In this document: positions 9,244 through 18,101 of the stretch, one piece after another
Layout of the letters: the number at the start of each line of letters is the position of its first letter
How positions within the stretch are numbered: the stretch's first letter is position 1
Source: an uncultured Phascolarctobacterium sp.
Lineage (GTDB): Bacteria > Bacillota > Negativicutes > Acidaminococcales > Acidaminococcaceae
Direction of reading: 5' to 3'
Assembly (NCBI GenBank): GCA_905200645.1
Contig: CAJKLD010000005.1
Location: 1 to 64,000, forward strand
DNA length: 64,000 nucleotides
The notes under the pieces: generated by a model
Told to the model about the DNA's origin: nothing
The model's database searches: none
What the model saw: the letters and a program-made list of their open reading frames with translations, nothing else
Made by a program: the position numbers and the translations under genes

Positions 9244-10260
9244 TTAACGTGTGATATCCTTAAAGGTGGAAAAAAGCGTCAAAGCCAAAATTAAGGCTAC
9301 GCCCACCATTTGAATATTATTCATAGCCTTGCTGCCCAAAGGCTTACCGCGCAAGCCCTCTAACAGCAGCAGCACAAAATGCCCGCCGTCCAGCGCAGGT
9401 AAAGGCAGCAGATTGATAACGCCAAGATTGATGCTTAAAAAAGCAACAAAATTCATCAGCGGCAGCAAGCCCTGCTCCGCCACCTGTCCGGCCATCTGCG
9501 CCACGCCAATAGGACCGGCAACCTCGGCAGGAGCCTTGCCCGTAATAATTTTTGCAAGACCGTCCATCATGGCTGCAATTATATATTTGGTATAGCTAAA
9601 GCCCTCTTTTACAGACTCGGCTATACTCATGTTAACTTTTTCAAATTTAGGCGTAATGCCTACCAATGCCCTTTTGGCTTCTTGATCATATTGGGGCTGC
9701 AAGGTATAAGTTTTCACTACGCCTTGACGCTCTGCCCGCAAGACTACTTCCTTCTCGCCGTTAGCACGCAGCGTCACAACTATATCGCGCCAATTCTGCA
9801 TCGGTTTGCCGTCAATGGTAAGAATTTTGTCGCCCTCTTTAAGACCCGCTTTATCGGCAGCCATGCCCACCATAACATTACCCAGTACAGGCTCGTTGAC
9901 CATTTTGTCCATGCCCTGCACCAGAAAAATACCGGTAAAAAGTATGATTGGCAGAATAAAATTCATCAGCGCACCGGCCAAAATTACCAGCATCCGCTTA
10001 GGAATAGATTTGGAGTTGAAAGAATCAGGCGTTACAGGTTCATCAGGATCCATACCGGCGATTTTATTATAACCGCCCAAGGGAATGGCACGCAGGCTGT
10101 ACAGCGTATCGCCGTCCTTTTGCTGATAAATTTTAGGTCCAAAGCCAATGGCAAATTCATCCACGCGCATACCCGTAAACTTAGCAGTAATAAAATGGCC
10201 AAATTCATGCACGGTAACCAAAATACCAAAGACCAAAATAGCAGCTAAAACTGTTAACAA
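9244..10260 (-). CDS. rseP: Site-2 intramembrane zinc metalloprotease RseP/RasP
   Basis: This 338-residue polytopic protease cleaves transmembrane substrates such as anti-sigma factors and signal peptides. The first membrane helix carries the zinc motif HEFGH (about 18-22). One PDZ domain occupies about 115-200 (GMAADKAGLKEGDKILTIDG), and the last third holds the second zinc-ligand motif in LLPLPALDGGH. The start is TTG: AGGAGG lies five bases upstream and no ATG fits. A single PDZ domain is typical of Firmicute RasP; E. coli has two. It lies between dxr and ispG, a common arrangement. Confidence 0.94.
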   Translation of the reverse strand: MLTVLAAILVFGILVTVHEFGHFITAKFTGMRVDEFAIGFGPKIYQQKDGDTLYSLRAIPLGGYNKIAGMDPDEPVTPDSFNSKSIPKRMLVILAGALMNFILPIILFTGIFLVQGMDKMVNEPVLGNVMVGMAADKAGLKEGDKILTIDGKPMQNWRDIVVTLRANGEKEVVLRAERQGVVKTYTLQPQYDQEAKRALVGITPKFEKVNMSIAESVKEGFSYTKYIIAAMMDGLAKIITGKAPAEVAGPIGVAQMAGQVAEQGLLPLMNFVAFLSINLGVINLLPLPALDGGHFVLLLLEGLRGKPLGSKAMNNIQMVGVALILALTLFSTFKDITR

Positions 10261-10277
10261 TTTGTCCTCCTAAAAAA

Positions 10278-11429
10278 TTACAAAGACTTAATCAATTCAC
10301 GGGCGCACAAACGGGCAGAAGCATCCACAGCCACAATATCTTCAATAGCGGGCTGCAAAATATTTTGGTGCCGCTCTGTAACCGTCGCCGTGATATAAGG
10401 AATATCCAAATATTTTATTTTTCCGGCTAAAAAGGCATAAACCGCTTCCTCATTGGCAGCGTTAAAAGCGCAAGGTAAGGTTCCGCCGGCCCTGCCGCAG
10501 TCAATAGCAATTCTTAATGACGGAAATGCTTCCAAATCCGGTGCTTCAAAGGTCAAATTGCCGACCTTAACTAAATCCAGTTGATCAAAAGCGTAATCGT
10601 AACGTTCCGGCCAGCTTAAAGCGTACTGAATGGGCAGACGCATATCGGGAACACCTAATTGGGCGATAACGCTGCCGTCACAAAATTCCACTAGACTGTG
10701 CACAATACTTTGCGGATGTACAACAACGTCAATTTTTTCGTAGGGCATATCGAAAAGCCAGTGCGCCTCCATAACCTCAAGTCCCTTGTTAGCCAGGGTT
10801 GAAGAATCCAGCGTCACCTTCTGCCCCATGATCCAGTTGGGATGATTAAGGCATTGTGCCAAAGTAACATTTTCCAGCTCGCTGCGTTTTTTGCCGCGGA
10901 AAGGTCCGCCGGACGCAGTAATAAGCAAACGCTTGACTTCCTTTGGCGCTCCGCCGCGCAGAGCTTGAAAAATTGCGCTGTGCTCGCTGTCCACCGGTGT
11001 AAGGCTTACGCCCTTATCGGCTACGGCCTGCATAACAATACTGCCCGCAGCAACCAAAGTTTCTTTATTAGCCAAAGCGATATTTTTACCGCAGTTAATC
11101 GCTGCCAGGGTCGGGCGCAGACCGGCATAGCCGACCATAGACGCCAAAACCGTATCAGCGCCGTCATAGGTAGCCGCTGCCATTAAGCCTTCGTCACCGG
11201 CAAGAATTTCTGTTTTGCCATGATAACGCTTGGTTAAACGAGCAGCCGCATCCTTGTCTGTAAGCACAGCAATATCCGGCTGTAAAGCATTGATTTGCTG
11301 CTCTAAAACTTCGTCGCTTTTATGCGCCGCCAGCGCGCGGATTTTTATTTTATCAGGATTAGCCAGCGCCACTTCCACCGTTTGGCGTCCAATGGAGCCG
11401 GTACTTCCTAAAAGAGAAATATTTTTCAT
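10278..11429 (-). CDS. dxr: 1-deoxy-D-xylulose 5-phosphate reductoisomerase
   Basis: Dxr converts DXP to MEP with NADPH, the committed step of the non-mevalonate pathway. The 383 residues begin with the Rossmann motif LGSTGSIGRQT. They contain the metal and substrate segments PVDSEHSAIFQ, the flexible loop around TASGGPFRG, and LDSSTLANKGLEVMEAHWLF. A GAGG lies upstream of the ATG and the cdsA stop is 11 bases away. It belongs to the uppS-cdsA-dxr-rseP-ispG-proS run. Confidence 0.97.
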   Translation of the reverse strand: MKNISLLGSTGSIGRQTVEVALANPDKIKIRALAAHKSDEVLEQQINALQPDIAVLTDKDAAARLTKRYHGKTEILAGDEGLMAAATYDGADTVLASMVGYAGLRPTLAAINCGKNIALANKETLVAAGSIVMQAVADKGVSLTPVDSEHSAIFQALRGGAPKEVKRLLITASGGPFRGKKRSELENVTLAQCLNHPNWIMGQKVTLDSSTLANKGLEVMEAHWLFDMPYEKIDVVVHPQSIVHSLVEFCDGSVIAQLGVPDMRLPIQYALSWPERYDYAFDQLDLVKVGNLTFEAPDLEAFPSLRIAIDCGRAGGTLPCAFNAANEEAVYAFLAGKIKYLDIPYITATVTERHQNILQPAIEDIVAVDASARLCARELIKSL

Positions 11430-11440
11430 ATTCTGCCTCG

Positions 11441-12319
11441 TTAAAATTCAAGATAACTAAAAATACTGATAAACATCAAAACATAATAAACCACCGGCGC
11501 CGTAAACAGCAGGCTGTCAAAGCGATCTAAAACGCCGCCGTGACCGGGAAAAATATTGCCGGAATCTTTAATATCAAAGGAGCGTTTAATAATGGATTCC
11601 ACTAAATCGCCGATAGGAGCGAACACCGCTACTGCCGCACCTAAAAGACAGGCCTGCCACAAGGGCACGCCTAAGCAGAAAATGCTTAAAAACATTACGG
11701 TAATAAAACAGCCTACAAAGCCGCAGACAGCGCCTTCAAAGGATTTTTTAGGACTTACGCGGCAAAAGGAAGTTTTGCCGAAGGCGCGGCCAAAGAAATA
11801 CGCAAAGGTATCGCTGGCCCAGGTACCTAAAAGCACTACCCACAGACAGATTTCACCGTATTCAAAAACGCGGAAGCCTAAATCAATGTGGGGACCGCCG
11901 TCAAAGGAGCGCAGCACAATAACATGCGCAAACAGCAGACCGCAATACAGCATGGCCCACGCCGAAAGCCCCGTATCCAGCAGCCAATTTTCTCCTTCGC
12001 AGTGGCAATGACGCCATAAGCCTTCGATAGCGCTTAAAATAAAGAAAATTACCGCCAGCATCAGCATAAATGCCAGAGTAAAAACCTGTTCCATTTCTAC
12101 ATAATAGCCAAGTCCTGCCATAGCGACTATCAACACACTGCCTAAGCCGGAGGTCAAAGGATAAATATGACGTTCTTTGTGCGCAGCCATTTTATAGTAT
12201 TCATGCCAGCCAATCAGCGACAGCAGAAAAACAGCGGCCGTAAAAACAAGTCCACCCTTAGTGATGATGGCTGCCGCCGCCGCAATACCCACTATGCCTG
12301 TTATAATACGCTTCAACAT
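11441..12319 (-). CDS. cdsA: Phosphatidate cytidylyltransferase
   Basis: CdsA makes CDP-diacylglycerol from phosphatidic acid and CTP, the branch point of phospholipid synthesis. The 292-residue protein has about eight membrane segments and the family signature near the C-terminus: KKSFEGAVCG, then GDLVESIIKRSFDIKDSG and the catalytic-region GHGGVLDRFDSL. AAGGTG lies upstream of the ATG. It follows uppS directly, so an undecaprenyl and a phospholipid step share one operon. Confidence 0.95.
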   Translation of the reverse strand: MLKRIITGIVGIAAAAAIITKGGLVFTAAVFLLSLIGWHEYYKMAAHKERHIYPLTSGLGSVLIVAMAGLGYYVEMEQVFTLAFMLMLAVIFFILSAIEGLWRHCHCEGENWLLDTGLSAWAMLYCGLLFAHVIVLRSFDGGPHIDLGFRVFEYGEICLWVVLLGTWASDTFAYFFGRAFGKTSFCRVSPKKSFEGAVCGFVGCFITVMFLSIFCLGVPLWQACLLGAAVAVFAPIGDLVESIIKRSFDIKDSGNIFPGHGGVLDRFDSLLFTAPVVYYVLMFISIFSYLEF

Positions 12320-12332
12320 CTAGATATACACC

Positions 12333-13124
12333 TTATTTCTTTGTATTTTCCACTAAGCCGCCAAAACGGCGCTCGCGGCCTTGATAAGCCAAAATAGCGT
12401 CTACCAAATGATCCGGAGTAAAGTCCGGCCAATAAACCTTCGTCGTCCAAATTTCGGCGTAAGCAATCTGCCACAGCAAAAAATTACTGATGCGCAAATC
12501 GCCGCCGGGGCGAATCAAAAGATCGGGAGCCGGTAATCCGGCAGTATACAAATGGTTTTCTACCACTTGTTTATCTATTTTCGCTACGTCCAGCCGGCCT
12601 GCCGCTGCCTCTGCGGCAATATTCTGCACAGCCTGCAGTATCTCGGCCTGACCGCCGTAGTTAATAGCCAAATTTAAAATGATGCCCGTGTTATTTTTGG
12701 TTTCCGCAACAGCATGATCCATTTTTTCCTTAACCGCCTGCGGCAAACCCTCGCGGGAACCAATAAAACGTACCTGCACGTTATTTTCGTTAAATTCTTC
12801 AATCTCGCTGGTCAAATAACGGCTTAAAAGCTCCATGATAAAATTTACTTCCGTCACGGGACGCTTCCAATTTTCCGTAGAAAAGGCATACGCGCTTATT
12901 ACCTTAACGCCTAATTTATCGGCAGCCTTCACAATAGTTTTCAGCGTTTCCGCACCCTGCTGATGACCAAAGGTGCGCACCTTGCCCTGAGCCTTCGCCC
13001 AGCGGCCGTTTCCATCCATAATAATCGCAATATGTTGGGGAATGTTGTTCATGTCCAATCCTGCGGTATCAACTACCACATTGTTGGGCGCTTTTTTTCT
13101 TGTCTGAAACAAGCCTTTAAACAC
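12333..13124 (-). CDS. uppS: Undecaprenyl diphosphate synthase
   Basis: The enzyme extends farnesyl diphosphate with isopentenyl diphosphate to the C55 lipid carrier of wall synthesis. HIAIIMDGNGRWAK holds the catalytic Asp, and AFSTENWKRP and RISNFLLWQIAYAE are intact. The usual RTGGE or RTSGE segment before RISNF reads RPGGD here, which replaces the metal-binding Glu by Asp. The start is uncertain. I chose GTG at 13124 (MFKGLFQ...) with AAAGG ten bases upstream. A TTG at 13142 has no ribosome binding site, and an ATG at 13052 with AGGA would give a 239-residue protein beginning MNNIPQH. Confidence 0.93.
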   Translation of the reverse strand: MFKGLFQTRKKAPNNVVVDTAGLDMNNIPQHIAIIMDGNGRWAKAQGKVRTFGHQQGAETLKTIVKAADKLGVKVISAYAFSTENWKRPVTEVNFIMELLSRYLTSEIEEFNENNVQVRFIGSREGLPQAVKEKMDHAVAETKNNTGIILNLAINYGGQAEILQAVQNIAAEAAAGRLDVAKIDKQVVENHLYTAGLPAPDLLIRPGGDLRISNFLLWQIAYAEIWTTKVYWPDFTPDHLVDAILAYQGRERRFGGLVENTKK

Positions 13125-13165
13125 GACAATCCAGCCTTTCAATCGTCATAATAGAAATAGAGGCC

Positions 13166-13184
13166 GGCCTCTGCAAGAGAGGCC
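13166..13184 (-). promoter_or_regulatory. Stem-loop between ferredoxin and uppS
   Basis: A perfect GGCCTCT/AGAGGCC stem with a 5-base loop lies in the gap between the ferredoxin stop and uppS on the minus strand. No T-run follows, so it may be an RNA processing site or weak attenuator, not a strong terminator. Confidence 0.45.
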
Positions 13185-13207
13185 GCCTTTCTGATTCTGC
13201 CTTATAC

Positions 13208-13372
13208 TTACTCGATAGCACCAACGGGACATTGAGCAGCGCAAGCGCCGCATTCTACGCAATCTTCACCGATTTCGTATTTGCCGTCAACTTCTTTAAT
13301 AGCACCAACGGGACAGGTAGCAGCACAGCCGCCGCAGCCAACGCAGGTTTCTTTATCAATTTTCAGAGCCAT
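13208..13372 (-). CDS. 2[4Fe-4S] ferredoxin
   Basis: This 54-residue protein begins MALKIDKETC and carries two CxxCxxCxxxCP clusters: ligands in TCVGCGGCAATCP and in DCVECGACAAQCP. It is a clostridial-type low-potential electron carrier. The start is certain, with GGAGGTG seven bases before the ATG. Its first 17 bases overlap the end of the upstream small gene. It is an electron donor candidate for anaerobic metabolism or for IspG further down the run; the partner cannot be told from sequence. Confidence 0.95.
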   Translation of the reverse strand: MALKIDKETCVGCGGCAATCPVGAIKEVDGKYEIGEDCVECGACAAQCPVGAIE

Positions 13373-13595
13373 TACCAAGCACCTCCTTCCCTACTCTGTA
13401 CACAACGGTAAGAACTAATTTATTAGCAGACAGCTCCCGCTGCCTTACTACATATTTACGCACCGGTACGTAAGCAAAATCTTCCTGCCTATCGCGAGGC
13501 GGCAAAAGCACCTCCACCGCAAAGGCCACGCCTGCCTGCTGCAAGCGGCGTGAAGCTTCCTCAAGTTCCAATGCCAAAACGCAGGGAATATTCAT
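13356..13595 (-). CDS. Small conserved-looking protein, PASTA-like
   Basis: I do not recognise this 79-residue protein with certainty. The pattern LALELEEASRRLQQAGV followed by a strand, a variable loop and VVRQREL resembles a single PASTA-type fold, but no targeting signal or membrane segment is present. It starts at TAATG, one base into the frr stop, and overlaps the ferredoxin start by 17 bases. Both points support a real, translationally coupled gene. Function unknown. Confidence 0.6.
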   Translation of the reverse strand: MNIPCVLALELEEASRRLQQAGVAFAVEVLLPPRDRQEDFAYVPVRKYVVRQRELSANKLVLTVVYRVGKEVLGNGSEN

Positions 13596-14158
13596 TAGAT
13601 TTCCATTACTTCTTTTTCTTTGTTGGCAGCAACAGCGTCAATATCCTTCATAATTTTATCGGTAATTTTTTGGATTTGCTCTGTGCCTTTCTTAACGTCG
13701 TCTTCAGTAATTTCCTTAGCCTTTTCTGCTTTTTTCACAGCGTCGTTGGCATCGCGGCGCATATTACGGCAGATAACACGGAACTCCTCGGCTTTTTTAT
13801 GCACTACCTTTACTAAATCCTTACGGCGTTCTTCAGTGAGCTGGGGCAGATTTAAGCGGATACACACGCCGTCGCTGTTGGGATTCAAGCCCAAATCAGA
13901 AATCATAATCGCCTTTTCAATAGCTTTCAGCATATTTTTTTCCCAAGGCTGAACAACAATCATGCGCGGTTCAGGGACGGTTACACTGGCAATTTGGTTT
14001 ACCGGCGTGGGAGTACCGTAATATTCTACCATAATTTTGTCCAGCAGTGCCGGAGTTGCGCGTCCGGCGCGCAGGCTTGCCAAATCTACACGCAGAGCAT
14101 CTACGGATTTATGCATTTTTTCTTCCATAGCAGTGGTGATTTCTTTAACAGTTGCCAT
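13595..14158 (-). CDS. frr: Ribosome recycling factor
   Basis: Frr splits post-termination ribosomes together with EF-G. The 187-residue length, the three-helix-bundle sequence with LRAGRATPALLDKI near the start, and the LPQLTEERRKDLVK segment are diagnostic. Its ATG overlaps the pyrH stop by one base (TAATG), the standard pyrH-frr coupling. Confidence 0.97.
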   Translation of the reverse strand: MATVKEITTAMEEKMHKSVDALRVDLASLRAGRATPALLDKIMVEYYGTPTPVNQIASVTVPEPRMIVVQPWEKNMLKAIEKAIMISDLGLNPNSDGVCIRLNLPQLTEERRKDLVKVVHKKAEEFRVICRNMRRDANDAVKKAEKAKEITEDDVKKGTEQIQKITDKIMKDIDAVAANKEKEVMEI

Positions 14159-14886
14159 TATTTTTTACCTCCTACCAGGGTACCGATTTCTTCGCCCATT
14201 GCAGCGCGCAGAATGTTGCCCGGTTCATCAATATTGAAAACTACAATAGGAATGCTGTTGTCCATGCACAGGCTGTTGGCAGTGGAGTCCATAACATTCA
14301 AATGACGTTTAATAACATCAATATAATCCAAAGTATCAAATTTCTTAGCTTCGGGATTTTTAGCCGGATCGCTGTCATAAACGCCATCCACACCTTTTTT
14401 AGCCATCAAAATAGCGTCTGCTTCAATTTCGGCGGCACGCAGAGCAGCGGTAGTATCGGTAGAAAAATACGGATTACCGGTACCGGCAGCAAAAATAACT
14501 ACACGCTCTTTTTCCATGTGGCGGATAGCACGACGGCGGATATAAGACTCCGCAATCTGACGCATTTCAATAGCGCTTTGTACGCGGGTAGGCACGCCTA
14601 AATTTTCCAAAGCGTCCTGCAAGGCCAAAGAGTTGATTACCGTTGCCAGCATCCCCATGTAATCGGCAGTTGCGCGATCCATGCCTTTGTTATAACCGGA
14701 AAGTCCGCGCCAAATATTGCCGCCGCCATTAACAATAGCAACCTCAATACCATGCTCCACAACTTCTTTAATTTGCTTAGCCAAAGAATAAACAACGGTA
14801 GGATCAATGCCGAAACCTTTTTCACCAGCCATAGCTTCGCCGCTTAATTTCAAAATGATACGTTTGTATTTTCTATTCTCGCTCAC
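14158..14886 (-). CDS. pyrH: UMP kinase
   Basis: PyrH phosphorylates UMP to UDP in pyrimidine synthesis. The 242-residue amino-acid-kinase fold protein shows LKLSGEAMAG, the GGGNIWRG loop and AAGTGNPYFSTDTTAALRA. Translation starts at GTG with AGGAGG eight bases upstream. It is the first gene of the long minus-strand run. The rpsB and tsf genes that often precede pyrH are absent; instead a promoter and a divergent ECF gene lie upstream. Confidence 0.97.
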   Translation of the reverse strand: MSENRKYKRIILKLSGEAMAGEKGFGIDPTVVYSLAKQIKEVVEHGIEVAIVNGGGNIWRGLSGYNKGMDRATADYMGMLATVINSLALQDALENLGVPTRVQSAIEMRQIAESYIRRRAIRHMEKERVVIFAAGTGNPYFSTDTTAALRAAEIEADAILMAKKGVDGVYDSDPAKNPEAKKFDTLDYIDVIKRHLNVMDSTANSLCMDNSIPIVVFNIDEPGNILRAAMGEEIGTLVGGKK

Positions 14887-14933
14887 TTTAACAACCTCCT
14901 TGACACATACTTATTCTTATTTTCTATTCCACA

Positions 14934-14962
14934 ATTATACCAAAAATCCTGCCTGCTGTCGA
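14934..14962 (-). promoter_or_regulatory. Promoter of the pyrH operon
   Basis: On the minus strand TCGACA (-35) and a perfect TATAAT (-10) are separated by 17 bases, about 50 bases before the GTG of pyrH. Confidence 0.7.
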
Positions 14963-15093
14963 CAAATATTGCAGTCTAAAAAATTCTCTGCTAATGCCAT
15001 TTCTGTGAAAACTTTAGCAAAATATTGCCGCAGAACATGCTGCTCGTTATTCATTTTCCAACCCAGCGCCAATCTGACAATGTAAAAAAATTA

Positions 15094-15132
15094 CTAATTG
15101 GCCATGTTAATATGGTCAATTAGTTTTATAAT
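15094..15132 (+). promoter_or_regulatory. Candidate operator and promoter of the ECF S component
   Basis: CTAATTGGCCAT and ATGGTCAATTAG form a 12-bp inverted repeat with one mismatch around a 6-base centre (15094-15123). It is followed at once by TATAAT (15127-15132). The palindrome covers where the -35 element would be, so a repressor bound there would block transcription. The regulator is not identifiable from the sequence. Confidence 0.5.
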
Positions 15133-15163
15133 TATCTTTATCAAAAAGGTGAAAGGAAAAATT

Positions 15164-15703
15164 ATGATGGAAAAAACTTGTAACGGCCACAAAAAAAGTA
15201 GCGCTTTCGCTATCAGCATTACGGCGCTGTTCATGGCTTTAAATATTTTGATGAGTTCCTTTGGCGTGCCGGTTCCCGGCGGACGCTGCTATCTGAACGA
15301 CGTTATCATCTGCACCGCAGCAATTCTTTTAGACGAACCCAAGGCTGCTTTTATGGTAGGCGGCATAGGCGCTTTTTTAGGCGATTTGTTTTTCTATCCC
15401 ACGCCTATGTTTGTCTCGCTGGCAACTCACGGCTTACAGGCAGTAGTAATCTGCCTTACCGCGCACCAAGCTGCGCATAAAGAAGTTACTTTCAAAAATG
15501 CTGCTTTAGGCGTTGCTATGGGCGCGATGATAATGGTCGTCGGTTATTCCTTGGGACGCGCTTTTATTTACAGCACACCTTATTATGCTTATCTTAAACT
15601 GCCCTACCAAATTTTGCAGGCGGCAGTCGGCGCCATTGGCAGCCTTTTGCTGTGCTTCCATGGCGAACTGCTAAAAGCTTTTCAAAAAATGCAGCAGGCA
15701 TAA
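15164..15703 (+). CDS. ECF transporter S component
   Basis: The 179-residue hydrophobic protein has about six membrane segments. Its S-component layout shows a VPVPGGRCYLNDVIIC segment, a glycine-rich FMVGGIGAFLGDLFFYP helix pair and an ATHGLQAVV helix. S components bind a vitamin or metal and dock on a shared EcfAAT module; that module is encoded at 51.5-54.0 kb. The substrate cannot be read from sequence. The start is the first of two ATG codons, after AAAGGTGAAAGGA; longer forms lack a site. It is divergent from pyrH, with its own candidate operator. Confidence 0.8.
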   Translation: MMEKTCNGHKKSSAFAISITALFMALNILMSSFGVPVPGGRCYLNDVIICTAAILLDEPKAAFMVGGIGAFLGDLFFYPTPMFVSLATHGLQAVVICLTAHQAAHKEVTFKNAALGVAMGAMIMVVGYSLGRAFIYSTPYYAYLKLPYQILQAAVGAIGSLLLCFHGELLKAFQKMQQA

Positions 15704-15736
15704 ATTTTAAAAATTTACAAAATTTTACTTAGACGT

Positions 15737-15769
15737 AAAAAATGACAGGTGGTGTGCCTGTCATTTTTT
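15737..15769 (+). terminator. Terminator of the ECF S component
   Basis: A perfect 13-bp stem, AAAAAATGACAGG with CCTGTCATTTTTT, ends in six T shortly after the stop codon. Confidence 0.9.
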
Positions 15770-15799
15770 ATTTGGTTTTTGCTATATTTTGTATAGACG

Positions 15800-16290
15800 T
15801 GCAAGCGCTTTGAAAAGCGCGGGAAACAATCACTTTTGCCTAGCCGTAAAAGCTTAACAAAAGGACTTTTTATATTATAGGGCTAGATGTTCTACATTTT
15901 TGCTACTGCTTTTTAAGCTAGTGGTTTCAGGCTATTTCAGCTCAAGATGCAACGCTTTAGCGGTCTACCGCAAAGTAATTTTTACGTTTGGCGTGCTAAC
16001 GAAAGACAGCCGTTCAGCACTCGTCCAGTGTTATAGCGTAATAGACATTGCTGTAGTCATTTGTTTTTCAAATTAGCGTTAACATGTAGAAGCCGATAGG
16101 ACTTACTGCCTACAATTAGGGTTCTTTTGGATACTTTTCTTGACTACAAGAAAAGTATCATTACAAACGCTGACGTGCCGCATGCACGCTACTCTTAATC
16201 TATCACTATTATAAAATTCTACACGCGTGAGCAGTCATTCATGTCACGAAACGCGACTCGAAACAAACGTCCATAAAAATATTTACGACG
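15800..16290. repeat. Second copy of the hairpin-rich intergenic repeat
   Basis: This gene-free stretch is collinear with 290-780. It has the GCGCTTT/AAAGCGC stem, GCTTTAGCGGTCTACCGCAAAGT, ACTTACTGCCT, and a perfect 13-bp stem GATACTTTTCTTG/CAAGAAAAGTATC at 16130-16159. It ends with TTCATGTCACGAAACGC near 16238-16254. No T-run follows the stems and no frame looks coding. It lies between two gene ends, downstream of the ECF gene and of nfo. Confidence 0.75.
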
Positions 16291-16293
16291 CAA

Positions 16294-17127
16294 TTACTCT
16301 TTATAAAGTCTTCTTAACAACGCTATTTCCCGCGCGTAACCATCCAGCTCGTTGGGAGTTTCCAAATAAAACGGCAGTCTGCGCAGCAGCGGATGATTAG
16401 TAACAGCAGACAGTGCGTCCAACCCGATATTACCCTCACCTATGCAGACGTGTCTGTCCTTATGACTGCCAAGAATATTTTTGCTGTCGTTCAAATGAAC
16501 GGCCCGCAGTTTTTCTAAACCAATAATTTTGTCAAACTGCTCCAGTACGCCTTCAAGATTATTAACAATATCATAGCCACCGTCAAAAATATGGCATGTA
16601 TCCAGGCAGACGCCCATTTTTTCGTTGAGCTGTACCTTATCTAAGATTGCCGCCAATTCTTCAAAGGAACGTCCAACCTCGGTTCCCTTGCCGGACATTG
16701 TTTCCAAAAGCACAACGGTATGCAAATCCTTATGCAGCACGCTGTTGAGCATAGCGGCAATTTTTTGCATGCCCAGCTCTGCTCCCTGCTTAACATGGCT
16801 TCCCGGATGGAAATTATACATATTGCCCGGGACATATTCCAGCATCGCCAAATCGCCCTCCATTACCATGTGAGCAAAATCCAGCAGCTTAGCGTCTGCC
16901 GCGCAGGGATTCATGGTGTACGGCGCATGAGCCAACAGCGGCGCAAATTTATGCTCGGCGCACAAATTTTGTAAAGCCAAAGCATCTTCAGCATCTACGG
17001 CCTTAGCCTTGCCGCCGCGCGGATTACGCGTAAAAAACTGAAAAGTATCCGCGCCAATGGACAGAGCAGTTTTGCCCATAGCCAAAAAACCTTTGGACGA
17101 TGATAAATGACAACCTATATGTAACAT
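16294..17127 (-). CDS. nfo: Endonuclease IV
   Basis: Nfo cleaves DNA 5' of abasic sites in base excision repair and uses three zinc ions. The 277-residue TIM-barrel protein opens with IGCHLSSSKGF. It shows the zinc-site segments NFHPGSH, LLETMSGKGTEVG, VCLDTCHIFDGGYD, VHLNDSKNILGSHKDRH and FYLETPNE. It stands alone downstream of the deacetylase gene, with a 107-base gap between them. Confidence 0.96.
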   Translation of the reverse strand: MLHIGCHLSSSKGFLAMGKTALSIGADTFQFFTRNPRGGKAKAVDAEDALALQNLCAEHKFAPLLAHAPYTMNPCAADAKLLDFAHMVMEGDLAMLEYVPGNMYNFHPGSHVKQGAELGMQKIAAMLNSVLHKDLHTVVLLETMSGKGTEVGRSFEELAAILDKVQLNEKMGVCLDTCHIFDGGYDIVNNLEGVLEQFDKIIGLEKLRAVHLNDSKNILGSHKDRHVCIGEGNIGLDALSAVTNHPLLRRLPFYLETPNELDGYAREIALLRRLYKE

Positions 17128-17167
17128 AAAATGTTCTCCATTTTAACACTTAACCTTATTATTTTGC

Positions 17168-17204
17168 ACTTTCCCTTAAATTTCCGCTTGTTTTAAGGGA
17201 AAGT
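17168..17204. repeat. 13-bp inverted repeat between nfo and the deacetylase
   Basis: ACTTTCCCTTAAA and TTTAAGGGAAAGT are perfectly complementary around an 11-base centre. There is no T-run on either strand, so it may be a transcript-end stem for the deacetylase gene or a binding site before nfo. Confidence 0.5.
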
Positions 17205-17234
17205 TGGAATGAGTAAGGGCAGCGCCCCCTCTTT

Positions 17235-18101
17235 TTACTTCACAAACACATCTCTTACTAAATTTATATCAATGCCTTTAGTCTGCAAAAAGCCAAAGAA
17301 ATACGCCTGCTCCAAACGCTTTTTAAAGCCTTCCAACCCGTTGCCGTCATCAGCGACAGTCACGCGATACATTTCCATAGGCGCTTTAGCATAGGTCGCA
17401 GCAGTGTTAATGCCGATATGACCGGTCAGCGCGCGATAAAAGCCATATTTTTTCGCAGCGGCAATAACCGTAGCGTTATAGCTGCCGTTAGGATAAGCCA
17501 GGGTGCGCACAATATAGCCGTCAAATTTTTTCTTCAACCAATAGCGGGAGGTATCAAACTCCCAAACAAGATATTTAGGCTCAATATCTGCCAGCGGATT
17601 ATGACTGTAAGTATGCGAGCCCAGCTCCATTCCGGCAGCAAGCAGCTCCTTAATTTCTGCTTCGTTCATATGATATTGGTCGCCCATATCCTTATTGATA
17701 ACAAAAAAAGAGCCTTTGGCATCATATTTCTGCATAATTGGCAAAGCATTGCTGTAATTATCCTTGTAACCGTCGTCAAAACTCAACGCTATATATTTAT
17801 CAACAGTTTGTTTTTTTTCCAAACGATGAGCAAGCTGCTCCACGCTGACGATAGTATAGCCCTGCTCCTTGAGATATTTTAAATGCTCCTCAAACAGCTG
17901 CGGCGGCATAATCAAACTTTTAGGCCAATCCTTGCCGTATTCCGTACCAACAGCGTGATACATTAAAATCGGCGCGCCGGTTTTGCGGTAAGCGGCGTAT
18001 TCCTCGCGCCACTGACTGCCCTTAAGCTGCCATACAACAGCGCCAGCTAAACCACATACCAGCACTAACGCCAGCAAACCGTAAATTATTTTTTTCATCA
18101 T
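17235..18101 (-). CDS. Membrane-anchored polysaccharide deacetylase (CE4)
   Basis: The 288-residue protein has one N-terminal membrane anchor (residues 4-26) and an extracytoplasmic CE4 domain. Catalytic motifs are SFDDGY (base and metal Asp), SHTYSH (metal His) and LAYPNG. Relatives remove acetyl groups from peptidoglycan or surface glycans; the substrate here is unknown. It overlaps the whiA stop by four bases (ATGA), so it is translated with the rapZ-yvcK-whiA operon. Confidence 0.88.
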   Translation of the reverse strand: MMKKIIYGLLALVLVCGLAGAVVWQLKGSQWREEYAAYRKTGAPILMYHAVGTEYGKDWPKSLIMPPQLFEEHLKYLKEQGYTIVSVEQLAHRLEKKQTVDKYIALSFDDGYKDNYSNALPIMQKYDAKGSFFVINKDMGDQYHMNEAEIKELLAAGMELGSHTYSHNPLADIEPKYLVWEFDTSRYWLKKKFDGYIVRTLAYPNGSYNATVIAAAKKYGFYRALTGHIGINTAATYAKAPMEMYRVTVADDGNGLEGFKKRLEQAYFFGFLQTKGIDINLVRDVFVK

